Part shown: piece after piece, positions 16,594 through 26,139 of the stretch
Layout: every line of letters starts with the position of its first letter
How positions within the stretch are numbered: the first letter of the stretch is position 1
Assembly: GCA_039185015.1 (NCBI GenBank)
Contig: JBCDAU010000039.1
Span: 1-52,685 of the forward strand
Length of the DNA: 52,685 bases
Direction: 5' to 3'
From: JBCBSZ01 sp039185015
GTDB taxonomy: Bacteria; Actinomycetota; Acidimicrobiia; Acidimicrobiales; Poriferisodalaceae
Translations under genes and position numbers: made by a program
The notes under the pieces: model-generated
Database searches by the model: none
The model's input: the letters and a program-made list of their open reading frames with translations, nothing else
What the model was told of the DNA's origin: nothing

Positions 16594-18339
16594 TCAGGTC
16601 GTCGAGCCGGCGCTGAGGTGTACCCGAGACTCCCACGGCCCCAGGAGCCCGGCGTTCGCATCCTCGTCGCCACTGCCGTCACCGAGGACGAGGTCGCCGT
16701 CGAGTCCGTCGAGCGCTGGTGTCGATACGGCGCGGTCGGAGAGGTTCGCGACCACGGTCAGTCGGACGTCGCCGAGCCTGCGGGCGAAGGCGTAGACCTC
16801 GTCGGAGACCAGGAGCGGGACGTAGTCGCCGTCGACGACCACGCGGTGATCACGACGGAACCGGATCAGGCGCCGATGGTGGTGGAGCACCGAGCTCGCG
16901 TCGGCGAGCTGATCGACGACGTTCCAGGTGCTGTGGTCCGGGTTCGGCTCCATCCACGGGGCTGCTTCGCTGAAGCCGGCGTGCGGACCTGCGTCCCATT
17001 GCATCGGCGTGCGGGCGTTGTCGCGGCTGACCGGCCGGATCGAAGCGATCACCTCCCGTTCGGTGGCACCGACCTCGATGAGGGTTGCCGCGTGGCGGAG
17101 CGACTCGACGTCGCGCAACTGATCGATCGTGGCGAACGGGAAGTCGGCCATCGCGATCTCATCGCCCTGGTAGAGGAACGGGGTTCCGCGGAGCAGGTGC
17201 ACGATCGTCGCCAACGTCTTCGCCGAACGATCGCGGAGCTCGCCGTCGTCACCGAAGCGAGAGACGGCTCGAGGTTGATCGTGGCTGCCGAGATAGAGGA
17301 GGTTCCACCCGTCCGCACCGAAGGTCGTCTGCCAGCGCTCCAGCGCTCGACCGAGGTGGGCTGGGACGGACGGGCGGTGGTCCCACTTGTCGCGCCCGTG
17401 ATCGAGCTGGACGTGGTCGAAGGAGATGACCATGTCCAGCTCGTCGTGACGGACATCGCTGATGTCTCGGGCGAGCTCAGGGGTGACGCCTGGCATCTCG
17501 CCGATCAGCACCGGGCGAGCACCTCGACCGATGGCCACGGAGCGCCGCAGCTCTCGGAGGTGATCACGCAACCGTGGGTGCTCCACCAACATCGCGATGA
17601 GCGACCGGTGGTTCCCCGCATCGGGGAGACCGTCGGGTTTGGCGATCAACCCGATGACGTCGAGACGGAACCCGTCGACGCCGCGGTCGAGCCACCATCG
17701 CATCGTGTCGTGGACCTCGGCCCTCACCTCGTCTCGCGACCAATCGAGGTCGGGCTGCTTGGGGTGGAAGAGGTGCAGGTAGTACTGGCCCGATCGCTCG
17801 TCGAAGGTCCACGCCGGGCCGCCGAAGAAGCTCTGCCAGTCGTTCGGCTCCGCTCCGAGGGCTCCCGGCTCGGTGCCCGGCCGCGCTGAGCGCCAGAAGT
17901 ACCAGTCGCGTCGGGCATCGTCGATGGCCGATCGGGAGGCATCGAACCACGGGTGCTCGTCGCTGGTGTGGTTGTAGATCTGATCGACGATCACTCGGAT
18001 GTCACGTCGGTGGAGCTCGTCGACCAGCTCGTCGAAGTCGGCGAGCGTGCCGAGAACGGGGTCGACCGCGCGGTAGTCGCTCACGTCGTAGCCGTTGTCC
18101 GCGCCGCCCGACGGGAAGAACGGTGACAGCCACACCGCCCCCACACCGAGCCAGCTGAGATGGTCGACCCGGTCCCGGATCCCGGGGAGGTCGCCGACGC
18201 CGTCACCGTCGCTGTCGGCGAAGCTTCTGGGGTACACCTGGTACACGACCGAGGATCGCCACCACTCGCCGCCGGAGACGACGGCCCCGGACGGGATGGG
18301 GGGATGCTCGGTCGGGCCAGGTCGCCGCGGGGTGTCCAT
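16594..18339 (-). CDS. GH13 alpha-glucosidase / oligo-1,6-glucosidase
   Basis: This is a 581-residue cytosolic glycoside hydrolase family 13 enzyme. SVVYQVYPRSFADSDGDGVG is the start of the (beta/alpha)8 barrel and calcium loop. Region I is VDQIYNHTSDEHPWF, the nucleophile Asp is in GVDGFRLDVIG, the acid/base Glu is in VLIGEMP, the transition-state Asp is in YLGSHDQPR, and ARTPMQWD is typical of the subfamily. Such enzymes cleave glucose from alpha-glucosides or isomalto-oligosaccharides after uptake. It is divergent from a LacI regulator and followed, across it, by a sugar ABC transporter, so the locus is an alpha-glucoside uptake and breakdown unit. Its stop codon sits in a small hairpin with that of the convergent regulator gene. 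Confidence 0.95.
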   Translation of the reverse strand: MDTPRRPGPTEHPPIPSGAVVSGGEWWRSSVVYQVYPRSFADSDGDGVGDLPGIRDRVDHLSWLGVGAVWLSPFFPSGGADNGYDVSDYRAVDPVLGTLADFDELVDELHRRDIRVIVDQIYNHTSDEHPWFDASRSAIDDARRDWYFWRSARPGTEPGALGAEPNDWQSFFGGPAWTFDERSGQYYLHLFHPKQPDLDWSRDEVRAEVHDTMRWWLDRGVDGFRLDVIGLIAKPDGLPDAGNHRSLIAMLVEHPRLRDHLRELRRSVAIGRGARPVLIGEMPGVTPELARDISDVRHDELDMVISFDHVQLDHGRDKWDHRPSVPAHLGRALERWQTTFGADGWNLLYLGSHDQPRAVSRFGDDGELRDRSAKTLATIVHLLRGTPFLYQGDEIAMADFPFATIDQLRDVESLRHAATLIEVGATEREVIASIRPVSRDNARTPMQWDAGPHAGFSEAAPWMEPNPDHSTWNVVDQLADASSVLHHHRRLIRFRRDHRVVVDGDYVPLLVSDEVYAFARRLGDVRLTVVANLSDRAVSTPALDGLDGDLVLGDGSGDEDANAGLLGPWESRVHLSAGSTT

Positions 18340-18356
18340 TGCGGTTCGCCGCCTCC

Positions 18357-18372
18357 GTCGAAAGCCTTCGAC
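18357..18372. promoter_or_regulatory. LacI-type operator 1 (GH13/LacI divergent promoter)
   Basis: GTCGAAAGCCTTCGAC is a 16-bp palindrome with one mismatch. It lies between the divergent GH13 and LacI genes and shares the TCGAA-n-GC-n-TTCGA core with the palindrome upstream of the transporter (19511-19526). The even-length symmetry with a central GC is typical of LacI/PurR-family operators. Confidence 0.65.
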
Positions 18373-18441
18373 AAGGTAGTGGTGGCCCGCGCGACGTGCC
18401 AGGGTTCTCGGCGACAGATCAGCGGCAGGGAGAGGAGCGTC

Positions 18442-19467
18442 GTGGCGACGATGGCCGACGTGGCCAAGCGAGCGGGAGTGTCGTTGAGCACCGTCTCCTA
18501 CGCGCTCAGCGGTGAACGGCCGATCTCGGAGGCGACCCGTGAGCGGGTCCGGCGGGCGATGGAGGAGCTGGACTACGCCCCGAACGCGCTGGCCCGCGGT
18601 CTGGCCTCCCGTCGCAGCAGCATCATCGCGTTGCTGTTGCCGACATCGGAGACCGACACCGACCCGTTCATGTCAGAGCTCATCTTCGGTGCGACCGAAC
18701 AGGCGCAGCGCAGCTCGTACCACCTGCTCCTGTGGACCGATCCGTCGGTCGAGTCCGGTCGGCTCGTCGAGCTGACCCGGCAGGGCCTCATCGACGGTGC
18801 GCTGGTCGCTGCGGTCCGTCTCGATGACCCGCGAGTCGGCGTGCTCGGAGAAGCCGGCATCCCGTTCACGCTGGTCGGCCGAACGGCCGACTGCCACCTC
18901 GTCGACCACGTCGATGCCGACCACGAGCAGGCCGTCGAGCTCACCATCGGTCACCTGGCAGAGCTCGGGCACCGACGGGTCGCCTTCATCGGTGCCGACC
19001 TGGACGAGTCCTTGAGCGGTGGCTTCGGCATCATGGTCCGTCTCGTCGAGGAGCTGCGGGCCGCCGCCGAGGCTGCAGGGATCCAGCTGAGCCTCCACGG
19101 TGCCGAGCGTTCGTCCGAGGGAGGGCGTTCGCTCATCCGCCACCTGGTCGAGGCCGCTCCGGATGTGACGGCGGCGATCGTCATGAACGATCTCGCCGTC
19201 GGTGGGGTGCTCGCCGGGCTCGAGGCTGCGGGGCGTTCGGTCCCGCACGACTTCTCGGTGGTGGGCCTGCTCGCCACCTCCTTGGTGGCCGAGCTGACCA
19301 GCCCGCGGCTCACGACGGTGACGCCGTCGCCGACCCGTATCGGGCAGCGTGCGGCCGAGCTGCTGATCACCGGCCTCGGCCGATCGGATCGCGCCCCCAT
19401 CGGCGAGCTCGTCGGTGCCGCGCTGACGATCCGTGAGAGCACGGCCCGTCGGGCATCGACGTCGTAG
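18442..19467 (+). CDS. LacI-family transcriptional regulator
   Basis: This is a 341-residue regulator. The N-terminal HTH, MADVAKRAGVSLSTVSYALS, with the hinge region YAPNALARGLASRRS, is classical LacI/GalR. The rest is a periplasmic-binding-protein-like ligand domain. The GTG at 18442 follows GGAGAGGAG closely; the ATG at 18451 is a possible alternative. Operators at 18357-18372 and 19511-19526 flank its gene and share one consensus. It therefore probably represses the GH13 gene and the transporter until an alpha-glucoside or its breakdown product binds. Confidence 0.93.
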   Translation: MATMADVAKRAGVSLSTVSYALSGERPISEATRERVRRAMEELDYAPNALARGLASRRSSIIALLLPTSETDTDPFMSELIFGATEQAQRSSYHLLLWTDPSVESGRLVELTRQGLIDGALVAAVRLDDPRVGVLGEAGIPFTLVGRTADCHLVDHVDADHEQAVELTIGHLAELGHRRVAFIGADLDESLSGGFGIMVRLVEELRAAAEAAGIQLSLHGAERSSEGGRSLIRHLVEAAPDVTAAIVMNDLAVGGVLAGLEAAGRSVPHDFSVVGLLATSLVAELTSPRLTTVTPSPTRIGQRAAELLITGLGRSDRAPIGELVGAALTIRESTARRASTS

Positions 19468-19510
19468 TCAACCGTTGACGTGGAAGGGGGAGGAAGGTAG
19501 ACCAATGGGA

Positions 19511-19537
19511 ATCGAAGCGCTTCGATGAATATCGAAG
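19511..19537. promoter_or_regulatory. LacI-type operator 2 upstream of the sugar transporter
   Basis: ATCGAAGCGCTTCGAT (19511-19526) is a perfect 16-bp palindrome, followed by an extra half-site ATCGAAG at 19531-19537. It lies 70 bp before the binding-protein gene, directly downstream of the LacI gene. A short palindrome GTCAAC-C-GTTGAC (19467-19479) overlapping the LacI stop may be a minor hairpin. Confidence 0.7.
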
Positions 19538-19595
19538 ACGAGAGGGAACGGGTTGCTCGAGCTTCGGGGAGCGACCTGCGAGAAGGGGGAGAAGG

Positions 19596-20948
19596 ATGAC
19601 GAGACGGATCCTGCGTCTGCTCGCGGTCCTGACGGCGCTGGCGCTGCTCGCAGCCGCGTGCGGCGACAGCGACGACACCGACACGTCCGATGGTGGTGAC
19701 TCGGGTGGCTCGGAGGAGGCACGCACCTCCGATGGCGGGGGAGATCTCGCCGGCGAGAGCGTCGAGATCTTCGGTGCCTTCTCCGGCGACGAGGCCGACC
19801 GGATGCGGGACACGCTGGTCCCGCTGATCGAGGCAACCGGCATCGACGTGACCTACGTCGACTCCCCGGCGTTCGACACGGAGATCACGACGCGCGTCGA
19901 GGGAGGCAACATCCCCGAGATCGCCTTCTTCCCGCAGCCGGGCCTGCTCCTGGACATCGCCGACCAGACCGGCGCCACGCCGGTGTCGGACTACCTCGAC
20001 CTGGCTGCGTTGGAGGCGAGCCTGATCCCGGGCTTCCTCGATGCCGCCACGACCGACGACGGGACGGTCTTCGGATTCCCGGTCCGCATGGCGGTCAAGA
20101 GCGCCCTCTGGCGTCCACTGCCGGCCTTCGATGACGCCGGCTACGCCGTGCCCGCGACGATCGCCGAGCTCGTCGCACTCGAGGATCGGATCATCTCCGA
20201 CGGTGGGACTCCGTGGTGCCTCGGCATGGAGAGCGGCCCTGCGACGGGCTGGGTCGGCACGGACTGGATCGAGGAGCTCATGCTTCGGCTCCACGGTCCC
20301 GAGGTGTACGACGCCTGGGTGAACCACGAGATCGTGTTCGACTCGCCTGAGGTCCGTGCGGCGTTCGAGGAGTTCGAGAAGCTCTGGGGCAAGGACGGCA
20401 ACGTCGTCGGAGGGAGCGCCGGCGTGCTCGGCCTGGGCTTCGGTGACTCCACCGATGATCTCTTCACCGAGCCGGCGAACTGCTTCCTGCACCGCCAGGG
20501 CAACTTCATCACGGGGTTCTTCCCCGAGGACGTCCAGGAGGATCTCGACAGCAACGTGGCGGTCTCCTACTTCCCGCCGCTCGAGGGTGGCTACGAAGGC
20601 AACCCGGTACTCGCCGGTGGCGATCTGGCCCTGCTGTTGAACGACACGCCGGCGGCGAGAGCGGTCATGGAGTTCCTGGCCAGCGACACCTACGGGGTGG
20701 AGTGGGCCAGTGCCGGCGGTTGGCTGTCGCCGCACGTCGGCTTCGATGCGAGCGTCTACCCGACCCAGGTCGAACGTGATCTGTTCGCGATCGGCGCCAA
20801 CGCCGACGTGCTCCGCTTCGACGCTTCCGACCTCATGCCTGGCCCGGTCGGCACGGGCTCGTTCTGGACCGGGATGGTCGACTGGATCGGTGGGCAACGC
20901 AGCCTCGACGAGGTGCTGAGTTCCATCGACGAGAGCTGGCCGTCCTGA
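19596..20948 (+). CDS. Sugar ABC transporter substrate-binding lipoprotein (alpha-glucoside type)
   Basis: This is a 450-residue lipoprotein. The signal peptide ends in LLAAAC (Cys about residue 23), an acidic Asp/Ser/Gly linker follows, then a family 1 (MalE/AglE-like) solute-binding protein. IPEIAFFPQPGLLLDIADQ and the WASAGGWLSPH region resemble AglE-type alpha-glucoside binding proteins. It would capture an oligosaccharide outside the membrane and deliver it to the two permeases downstream. An AGAAGGGGGAGAAGG stretch provides a strong ribosome-binding site. LacI-type operator 2 lies just upstream. Confidence 0.93.
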   Translation: MTRRILRLLAVLTALALLAAACGDSDDTDTSDGGDSGGSEEARTSDGGGDLAGESVEIFGAFSGDEADRMRDTLVPLIEATGIDVTYVDSPAFDTEITTRVEGGNIPEIAFFPQPGLLLDIADQTGATPVSDYLDLAALEASLIPGFLDAATTDDGTVFGFPVRMAVKSALWRPLPAFDDAGYAVPATIAELVALEDRIISDGGTPWCLGMESGPATGWVGTDWIEELMLRLHGPEVYDAWVNHEIVFDSPEVRAAFEEFEKLWGKDGNVVGGSAGVLGLGFGDSTDDLFTEPANCFLHRQGNFITGFFPEDVQEDLDSNVAVSYFPPLEGGYEGNPVLAGGDLALLLNDTPAARAVMEFLASDTYGVEWASAGGWLSPHVGFDASVYPTQVERDLFAIGANADVLRFDASDLMPGPVGTGSFWTGMVDWIGGQRSLDEVLSSIDESWPS

Positions 20949-20957
20949 TCCTCCCAT

Positions 20958-20995
20958 GAGCGGGGGTGGTCGCCACCCAGTGGCCACCCCCGCTC
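20958..20995 (+). terminator. Intra-operon hairpin between binding protein and permeases
   Basis: GAGCGGGGGTGG (20958-20969) pairs perfectly with CCACCCCCGCTC (20984-20995). Placed between the binding-protein gene and the permeases, it probably ends part of the transcripts or protects the 3' end of the first gene, giving more binding protein than permease, as is common in such operons. Confidence 0.6.
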
Positions 20996-21043
20996 CCCTC
21001 CCGAACGGGGCGGGACCACCATCTGCGACGCGAGGGGGCTCGC

Positions 21044-22020
<977 letters not shown>

Positions 22021-22024
<4 letters not shown>

Positions 22025-22929
22025 CCTCGACCGCTCCGACTCCGGTCGCTGTGCCTGACGACGACGTCACTCCGCCGAAGCCGGGCGCCGGGCGGCGGCG
22101 CGCCTCGCCCATCGTGATCATCTCGGTCGTCGTCCTCTGCGGCATCTGGCTGATCCCGACGCTGGGGCTGCTGATCTCGTCGTTCCGGGGTGAGGACGAT
22201 GTCACCTCCACCGGCTGGTGGACGGTGCTCGCCAACCCGTTCGGCACCGACTGGACGCTGCAGAACTATCGGGACGTGCTCGATGCCGGACTCGGCACCG
22301 CGTTCTTGAACACCTTCGTCGTGGCGGTGCCTGCGACGGTCATCCCGATCGTTGCCGCGGCGTTCGCCGCCTATGCGTTCGCCTGGATGGAGTTCCCCGG
22401 CCGACAGACCCTCTTCGCCATGCTGATCGCGCTCCTGGTGGTCCCGATCTACGTGGCGCTCATCCCCATCCTGCGGCTCTACGGTGACCTCGGGCTCACG
22501 GGCGAGTTCGCCGCGGTCTGGTTGGCTCACACGGCCTTCGCGATGCCCTTGGCGATCTACCTGATCAGGAACTACGTCGGTTCCCTACCGCGATCGATCA
22601 TCGAGTCCGCCCGGATCGACGGTGCGAGCCACTACCAGATCTTCTGGAAGCTGATCATGCCGCTGTCGACGCCGATCATCGCCGCGTTCGCGATCTTCCA
22701 GTTCCTCTGGGTCTGGAACGACTTCCTGATCGCGCTGATCTTCCTGGGATCGGGTGAGGAGAACCAGGTGATCCAACAGGCGCTGGTGCGCCTGATCGGT
22801 GATCGTGGGCAGGATTGGCACCTGCTCACCGCCGGTGGGTTCATCGCGATCGTCGTACCGCTCGTCGTCTTCTTCTCCCTCCAGCGATACTTCGTGCGCG
22901 GTCTGACCGCGGGCTCGGTGAAGGGCTGA
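22021..22929 (+). CDS. Sugar ABC transporter permease, MalG/AglG-like
   Basis: This is a 302-residue inner-membrane protein with six predicted membrane segments. The EAA loop is IIESARIDGASHYQIFWKLI. The N-terminal 30 residues are cytosolic and basic-proline-rich. It forms the heteromeric permease with the preceding protein. No ATP-binding subunit is encoded in the cluster; a shared MsmK/UgpC-type ATPase elsewhere in the genome is expected, as known for many actinobacterial sugar transporters. Confidence 0.93.
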
Positions 22930-22933
22930 TCCG

Positions 22934-23302
22934 GTGATGGGCGCGCCGAGGACGACCGACACCGCCCTCGCGCCCCGGCCGTGGTGGTTGGCGATCCCGA
23001 CCGCGCTGTGGCTCTACGGACTCCTGCGCTCGCTCGCCTTCGCCGCTCCGGCGTGGTCGAGCGGCGGCCGCATCGGGCTCGGAGCCCTCGTCGTCGCGGC
23101 GTTGTTCGTCTGGACCGCTCGTGGCTCGCGTCGATCGTGGGCGGTGCTCGCGTGGCTCGACACGGTCTCCCTGGTCATGCTCGTCGCTGCCTGGTCGACC
23201 GTCGACGGTGCTGCTGTCGCCGCCCCCGTCCTCGCCGCCGCAGCGATGGCGACGTTGTGGGCTCCGTCGATCCGTTGCCATGTGGCGGCCGGGACGCGAT
23301 GA
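22934..23302 (+). CDS. Small integral membrane protein of unknown function
   Basis: This is a 122-residue, very hydrophobic protein with four likely transmembrane helices (around residues 18-35, 45-62, 70-85 and 90-110) and no known motif. It begins 4 bp after the permease gene, so it belongs to the sugar transporter operon. It could be an accessory membrane protein. The start is the GTG at 22934 or the ATG at 22937. Confidence 0.65.
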   Translation: MMGAPRTTDTALAPRPWWLAIPTALWLYGLLRSLAFAAPAWSSGGRIGLGALVVAALFVWTARGSRRSWAVLAWLDTVSLVMLVAAWSTVDGAAVAAPVLAAAAMATLWAPSIRCHVAAGTR

Positions 23303-23320
23303 GCGGATCCGACCGATGCC

Positions 23321-24124
23321 CTACTCCTCGCGCTTGCGCATCTCCCGGTTGAACAGGCGAGCGACCACGCCGACCGGCACGAAGTTGTGGAGGAAGCGGG
23401 CCCGGCCGGCGAGGTGGCCGGTGACGATCCGGCGCCGATTCTTCCGGATCGCCTCGATGACGGCTCGTGCCACGTCGACGGGGTCGGTCTTGAACAGCTT
23501 CATCGCCTCGGCGTCGTCGGCGATGGTGGTGCCGGCGACGATGTTGGTGTCGATCCCGCCCGGGTGCAGGAGATGGACCTGGATGTGGGTGTCGGCCAAC
23601 TCGGCCATGAGGGTCTCGGTGTAGCCCCGCACGGCGAACTTGGTGGCGCAGTAGTCGGCGTTGCCGGGGACGCCCACCAGTCCGAAGATGCTCGACACGT
23701 TGACCAGCGCAGCCTCGTCGACCGCTTCGAGCTGGGGCATGAACGCGAGGGTGCCGTGGACGACGCCGTAGAAGTTGACGGCGAAGACGTGCTCGACGGC
23801 CTTGACCGAGGTGTCGACGCCGAGCTCGGTCGAGCCCGCGATGCCGGCGTTGTTGATCACGATGTGTGCGTCGCCGAGGGTGGCGCGACTCTCCGCGGCG
23901 AAGTCGAGCATCGCCTGCTCGTCGGCGACATCGACGACCGCGGAGAACACCGGTGGATCCCCGCAGGACCGCACGAGCTCGACGGTCTCGGCGAGCCCGG
24001 CCTCGTCGACGTCGCACAGGATCAGGCCGGCGACACCCTCCTCGGCGAACTCGGTCGCGTAGGCCCGGCCCATGCCGGAGGCGGCGCCGGTGATGACCAC
24101 CCGCTTGTCGTCGAGACGTTCCAT
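23321..24124 (-). CDS. Short-chain dehydrogenase/reductase (SDR)
   Basis: This is a 267-residue classical SDR. The Rossmann motif is TGAASGMG near residue 12, the NNAG motif follows, and the active-site Ser is in NVSSIFGLVG with YCATK as the YxxxK pair. Asp at the end of strand 2 (LILCDVDEAG) suggests NAD rather than NADP preference. It oxidises or reduces a carbonyl of an unknown substrate. The gene is divergent from the dioxygenase at 24233; an operator and promoter lie between them, so it is probably controlled by the same TetR protein. Confidence 0.92.
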   Translation of the reverse strand: MERLDDKRVVITGAASGMGRAYATEFAEEGVAGLILCDVDEAGLAETVELVRSCGDPPVFSAVVDVADEQAMLDFAAESRATLGDAHIVINNAGIAGSTELGVDTSVKAVEHVFAVNFYGVVHGTLAFMPQLEAVDEAALVNVSSIFGLVGVPGNADYCATKFAVRGYTETLMAELADTHIQVHLLHPGGIDTNIVAGTTIADDAEAMKLFKTDPVDVARAVIEAIRKNRRRIVTGHLAGRARFLHNFVPVGVVARLFNREMRKREE

Positions 24125-24167
24125 GGCCCGACGCTAGGTCGCTGCGAGCCGGCTGGCCGCTGCGAAA

Positions 24168-24201
24168 CGGTTGTTGACGGACAACCGAATCCGAGTAGGG
24201 T
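24168..24201 (+). promoter_or_regulatory. Promoter with overlapping TetR-type operator for the dioxygenase operon
   Basis: CGGTTGT (24168-24174) and ACAACCG (24181-24187) form a perfect inverted repeat with a 6-bp spacer. A TTGACG -35 box (24174-24179) lies inside it and a TAGGGT -10 (24196-24201) follows at 16 bp spacing. The repeat would occlude the -35 box. The TetR gene in the same operon (25075) probably provides the repressor. Confidence 0.6.
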
Positions 24202-24232
24202 GCGGACGGGAACGAACGAAGGGGAGCGCTCG

Positions 24233-25078
24233 ATGCCCGACGTCATGCCGACGGGACAGCCGTGCGGGGCTGTCGTGACCGACATCGATCTCAGCGGTCC
24301 GCTGTCGCCCGAGGAGTCCGCTGCGCTCCGGGCCGGGCTGGACGACCACCACGTGCTCGTCTTCCCCGATCAGGTCATGACGAACGACGAGCTCGAGCGG
24401 TTCTCGCAGTCGTTCGGCGAGCTCGGGATCGATCCGTGGTTCGTGCCGATCGAGGGCAGCCGCCACATCGCCGAGATCCGCCGCGACGCCGACGAGACAT
24501 CCCAGCTCTTCGGCGAGGGGTGGCACTCGGACTGGAGCTTCCTGGACACCCCGCCGATCGCCACCTGTCTCTACGGCATCGACATCCCACCGGTCGGCGG
24601 CGACACGCTCTTCGCCAACCAGCACCTCGCGTACGAGCGACTGCCAGACGAGCTGCGGGCCCGGGTCGACGGGCTGCGGGCGGTGCACAGCGATCGTCAC
24701 ATCTACGGCAAGGGCGGCAAGCACCATCCCGACAACGAGGCAGAGCAGGGTCGGAGCATGACCATCCTCGCCGACCGCGATCCGTACGACGGCGAGCATC
24801 CGCTGGTGCGCGTGCACGAAGGGAACGGCCGGCGGGCGTTCTTCTCCACCGCGGGGTACGTGCAGGGCATCGTCGGCATGGACGACGACGAGGCGACGGC
24901 GCTCATCCGCGAGGTGTACCGACACCAGACCGCCGACGAGGTCATCTACCGGCACACCTGGCAGCCGAACATGGCGGTGGTGTGGGACAACCGCAGCGTC
25001 CTCCATCGGGCGACCGGCGGCTACGAGGGCCACTCCCGGCTCCTGCGACGGACCACCATCCTCCCTGTCGCCGCGTGA
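24233..25078 (+). CDS. TfdA/TauD-family Fe(II)/2-oxoglutarate dioxygenase
   Basis: This is a 281-residue enzyme of the TauD/TfdA superfamily. The iron ligands are His98 and Asp100 in GWHSDWSF and His258 in NRSVLHRAT, with the 2-oxoglutarate Arg in GHSRLLRRTT. It has a good GGGGAG ribosome-binding site. Known members release sulfite from taurine or cleave the ether of 2,4-D by hydroxylating next to the heteroatom. The sequence does not fix the substrate. Overlap with the TetR gene (GTGA) and proximity to tautomerase and flavoprotein genes suggest one catabolic pathway. Confidence 0.92.
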   Translation: MPDVMPTGQPCGAVVTDIDLSGPLSPEESAALRAGLDDHHVLVFPDQVMTNDELERFSQSFGELGIDPWFVPIEGSRHIAEIRRDADETSQLFGEGWHSDWSFLDTPPIATCLYGIDIPPVGGDTLFANQHLAYERLPDELRARVDGLRAVHSDRHIYGKGGKHHPDNEAEQGRSMTILADRDPYDGEHPLVRVHEGNGRRAFFSTAGYVQGIVGMDDDEATALIREVYRHQTADEVIYRHTWQPNMAVVWDNRSVLHRATGGYEGHSRLLRRTTILPVAA

Positions 25079-25767
25079 CCGAAGCGTCCACCTCGCCCCG
25101 CACGCACCGGGCGATGCGGGCCGAATCGGACCGCCGCATCGTCGGCGCCGCCATCGCCGCGTTCGCCGAGCGGGGCTACCACCGCACCACGCTCGCTCAG
25201 GTCGGCGAGGCCGCCGGGTTCACCGGGGCGCTGATCAGCCGTCGGTACGGGTCGAAGGCCGGGCTCGCCCGCGAGGTCTTCGTGCACATCCGGCGACGGC
25301 TCACGCCGATGGGCAGCGAGGGCGGGGCCGAGCTCGGTGGGGACCGGTGGGTGGATACGGACCGGAGCGCCCGGGCCCAGCTCGACGGGTTCGTCCACAG
25401 CTACGTCCGCGACGCGGTCGAGCAGCCGACCCGGCTTCGGGCGCTCTACGTGCTGCTGGGCGAGGCGCTCGGCGGGATGGACGAGCTCGACGAGCAGGTC
25501 GCGCTCGTCAACCGAGTCTTTCGTGACCACATCGCCGGGTACGTGCGGCTCGGCCAACGGCAGCGGGAGTTCCGGGCCGACGTCGACGCCGACCAGAGCG
25601 CGGTCGTGATCGTCGGTGTGCTCCGAGGAGTCGTGACCCAGGTCCTCGCCGAGCCCAACGAGCACGACGTCGATGCGCTCACCGTCGAGCTGCAGCGGAC
25701 CGTGCTGCTGCCCCTCCTGCGTCAGATCGACACCGACACGAGCTTGCCCGACGACGACGATGACTGA
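25075..25767 (+). CDS. TetR-family transcriptional regulator
   Basis: This is a 230-residue protein. The HTH segment TTLAQVGEAAGFTGALISRR (about residues 38-57) is preceded by RIVGAAIAAFAERGYH, typical of TetR. The C-terminal domain is helical with an acidic tail (DDDDD). The start is a GTG overlapping the dioxygenase stop by 4 bp, so regulator and enzyme are co-translated. The inverted repeat at 24168-24187 in front of the operon is its likely operator. Confidence 0.9.
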   Translation: MTEASTSPRTHRAMRAESDRRIVGAAIAAFAERGYHRTTLAQVGEAAGFTGALISRRYGSKAGLAREVFVHIRRRLTPMGSEGGAELGGDRWVDTDRSARAQLDGFVHSYVRDAVEQPTRLRALYVLLGEALGGMDELDEQVALVNRVFRDHIAGYVRLGQRQREFRADVDADQSAVVIVGVLRGVVTQVLAEPNEHDVDALTVELQRTVLLPLLRQIDTDTSLPDDDDD

Positions 25768-25788
25768 CCGGCAGAACGGAGTCCGTCC

Positions 25789-26139
25789 GTGAACACCATC
25801 TCCTGCCTGATCCAGGCCGACGGTCCCGCCGCCGGCCTCCGTGAGGAACTCGAGCGGCGCCTTCGTGCCCACCACGCCGGGCACCTCGACGGGGAAGAGG
25901 CGGTGGTCTCGTGGCGGCTCGTCGAGCCCGGCCACATGTTCACCGCCGGATCCCCCAGCAGCTCCGCGGTGATCACCTGCACGATGGCCGGGCCGACCAC
26001 ACGGTCCGGTCGTGAGGCGTACATGCGGCGGATCTGTGACTTCTGGACGGAGGTCACGGGCTGCACCGACCACGAGATCGTGGTCTCCATCACGGAGACC
26101 GGCGGGGCCTCCCCGAAGCACACAGAGGAGCGAAGCTGA
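25789..26139 (+). CDS. Tautomerase-fold protein lacking the catalytic N-terminal proline
   Basis: This is a 116-residue protein (GTG start, GGAG upstream). Its beta-alpha-beta pattern and the C-terminal segment REAYMRRICDFWTEVTGCTD followed by the strand HEIVVSITE resemble a 4-oxalocrotonate-tautomerase-fold unit. The residue after the initiator Met is Asn, not Pro, so it should not be a proline-dependent tautomerase itself. Its stop overlaps the start of the next gene, a clear Pro-1 tautomerase, by one base. Heteromeric tautomerases with one active subunit type are known (trans-3-chloroacrylate dehalogenase), so it may be a partner subunit. The family assignment is moderate. Confidence 0.6.
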   Translation: MNTISCLIQADGPAAGLREELERRLRAHHAGHLDGEEAVVSWRLVEPGHMFTAGSPSSSAVITCTMAGPTTRSGREAYMRRICDFWTEVTGCTDHEIVVSITETGGASPKHTEERS

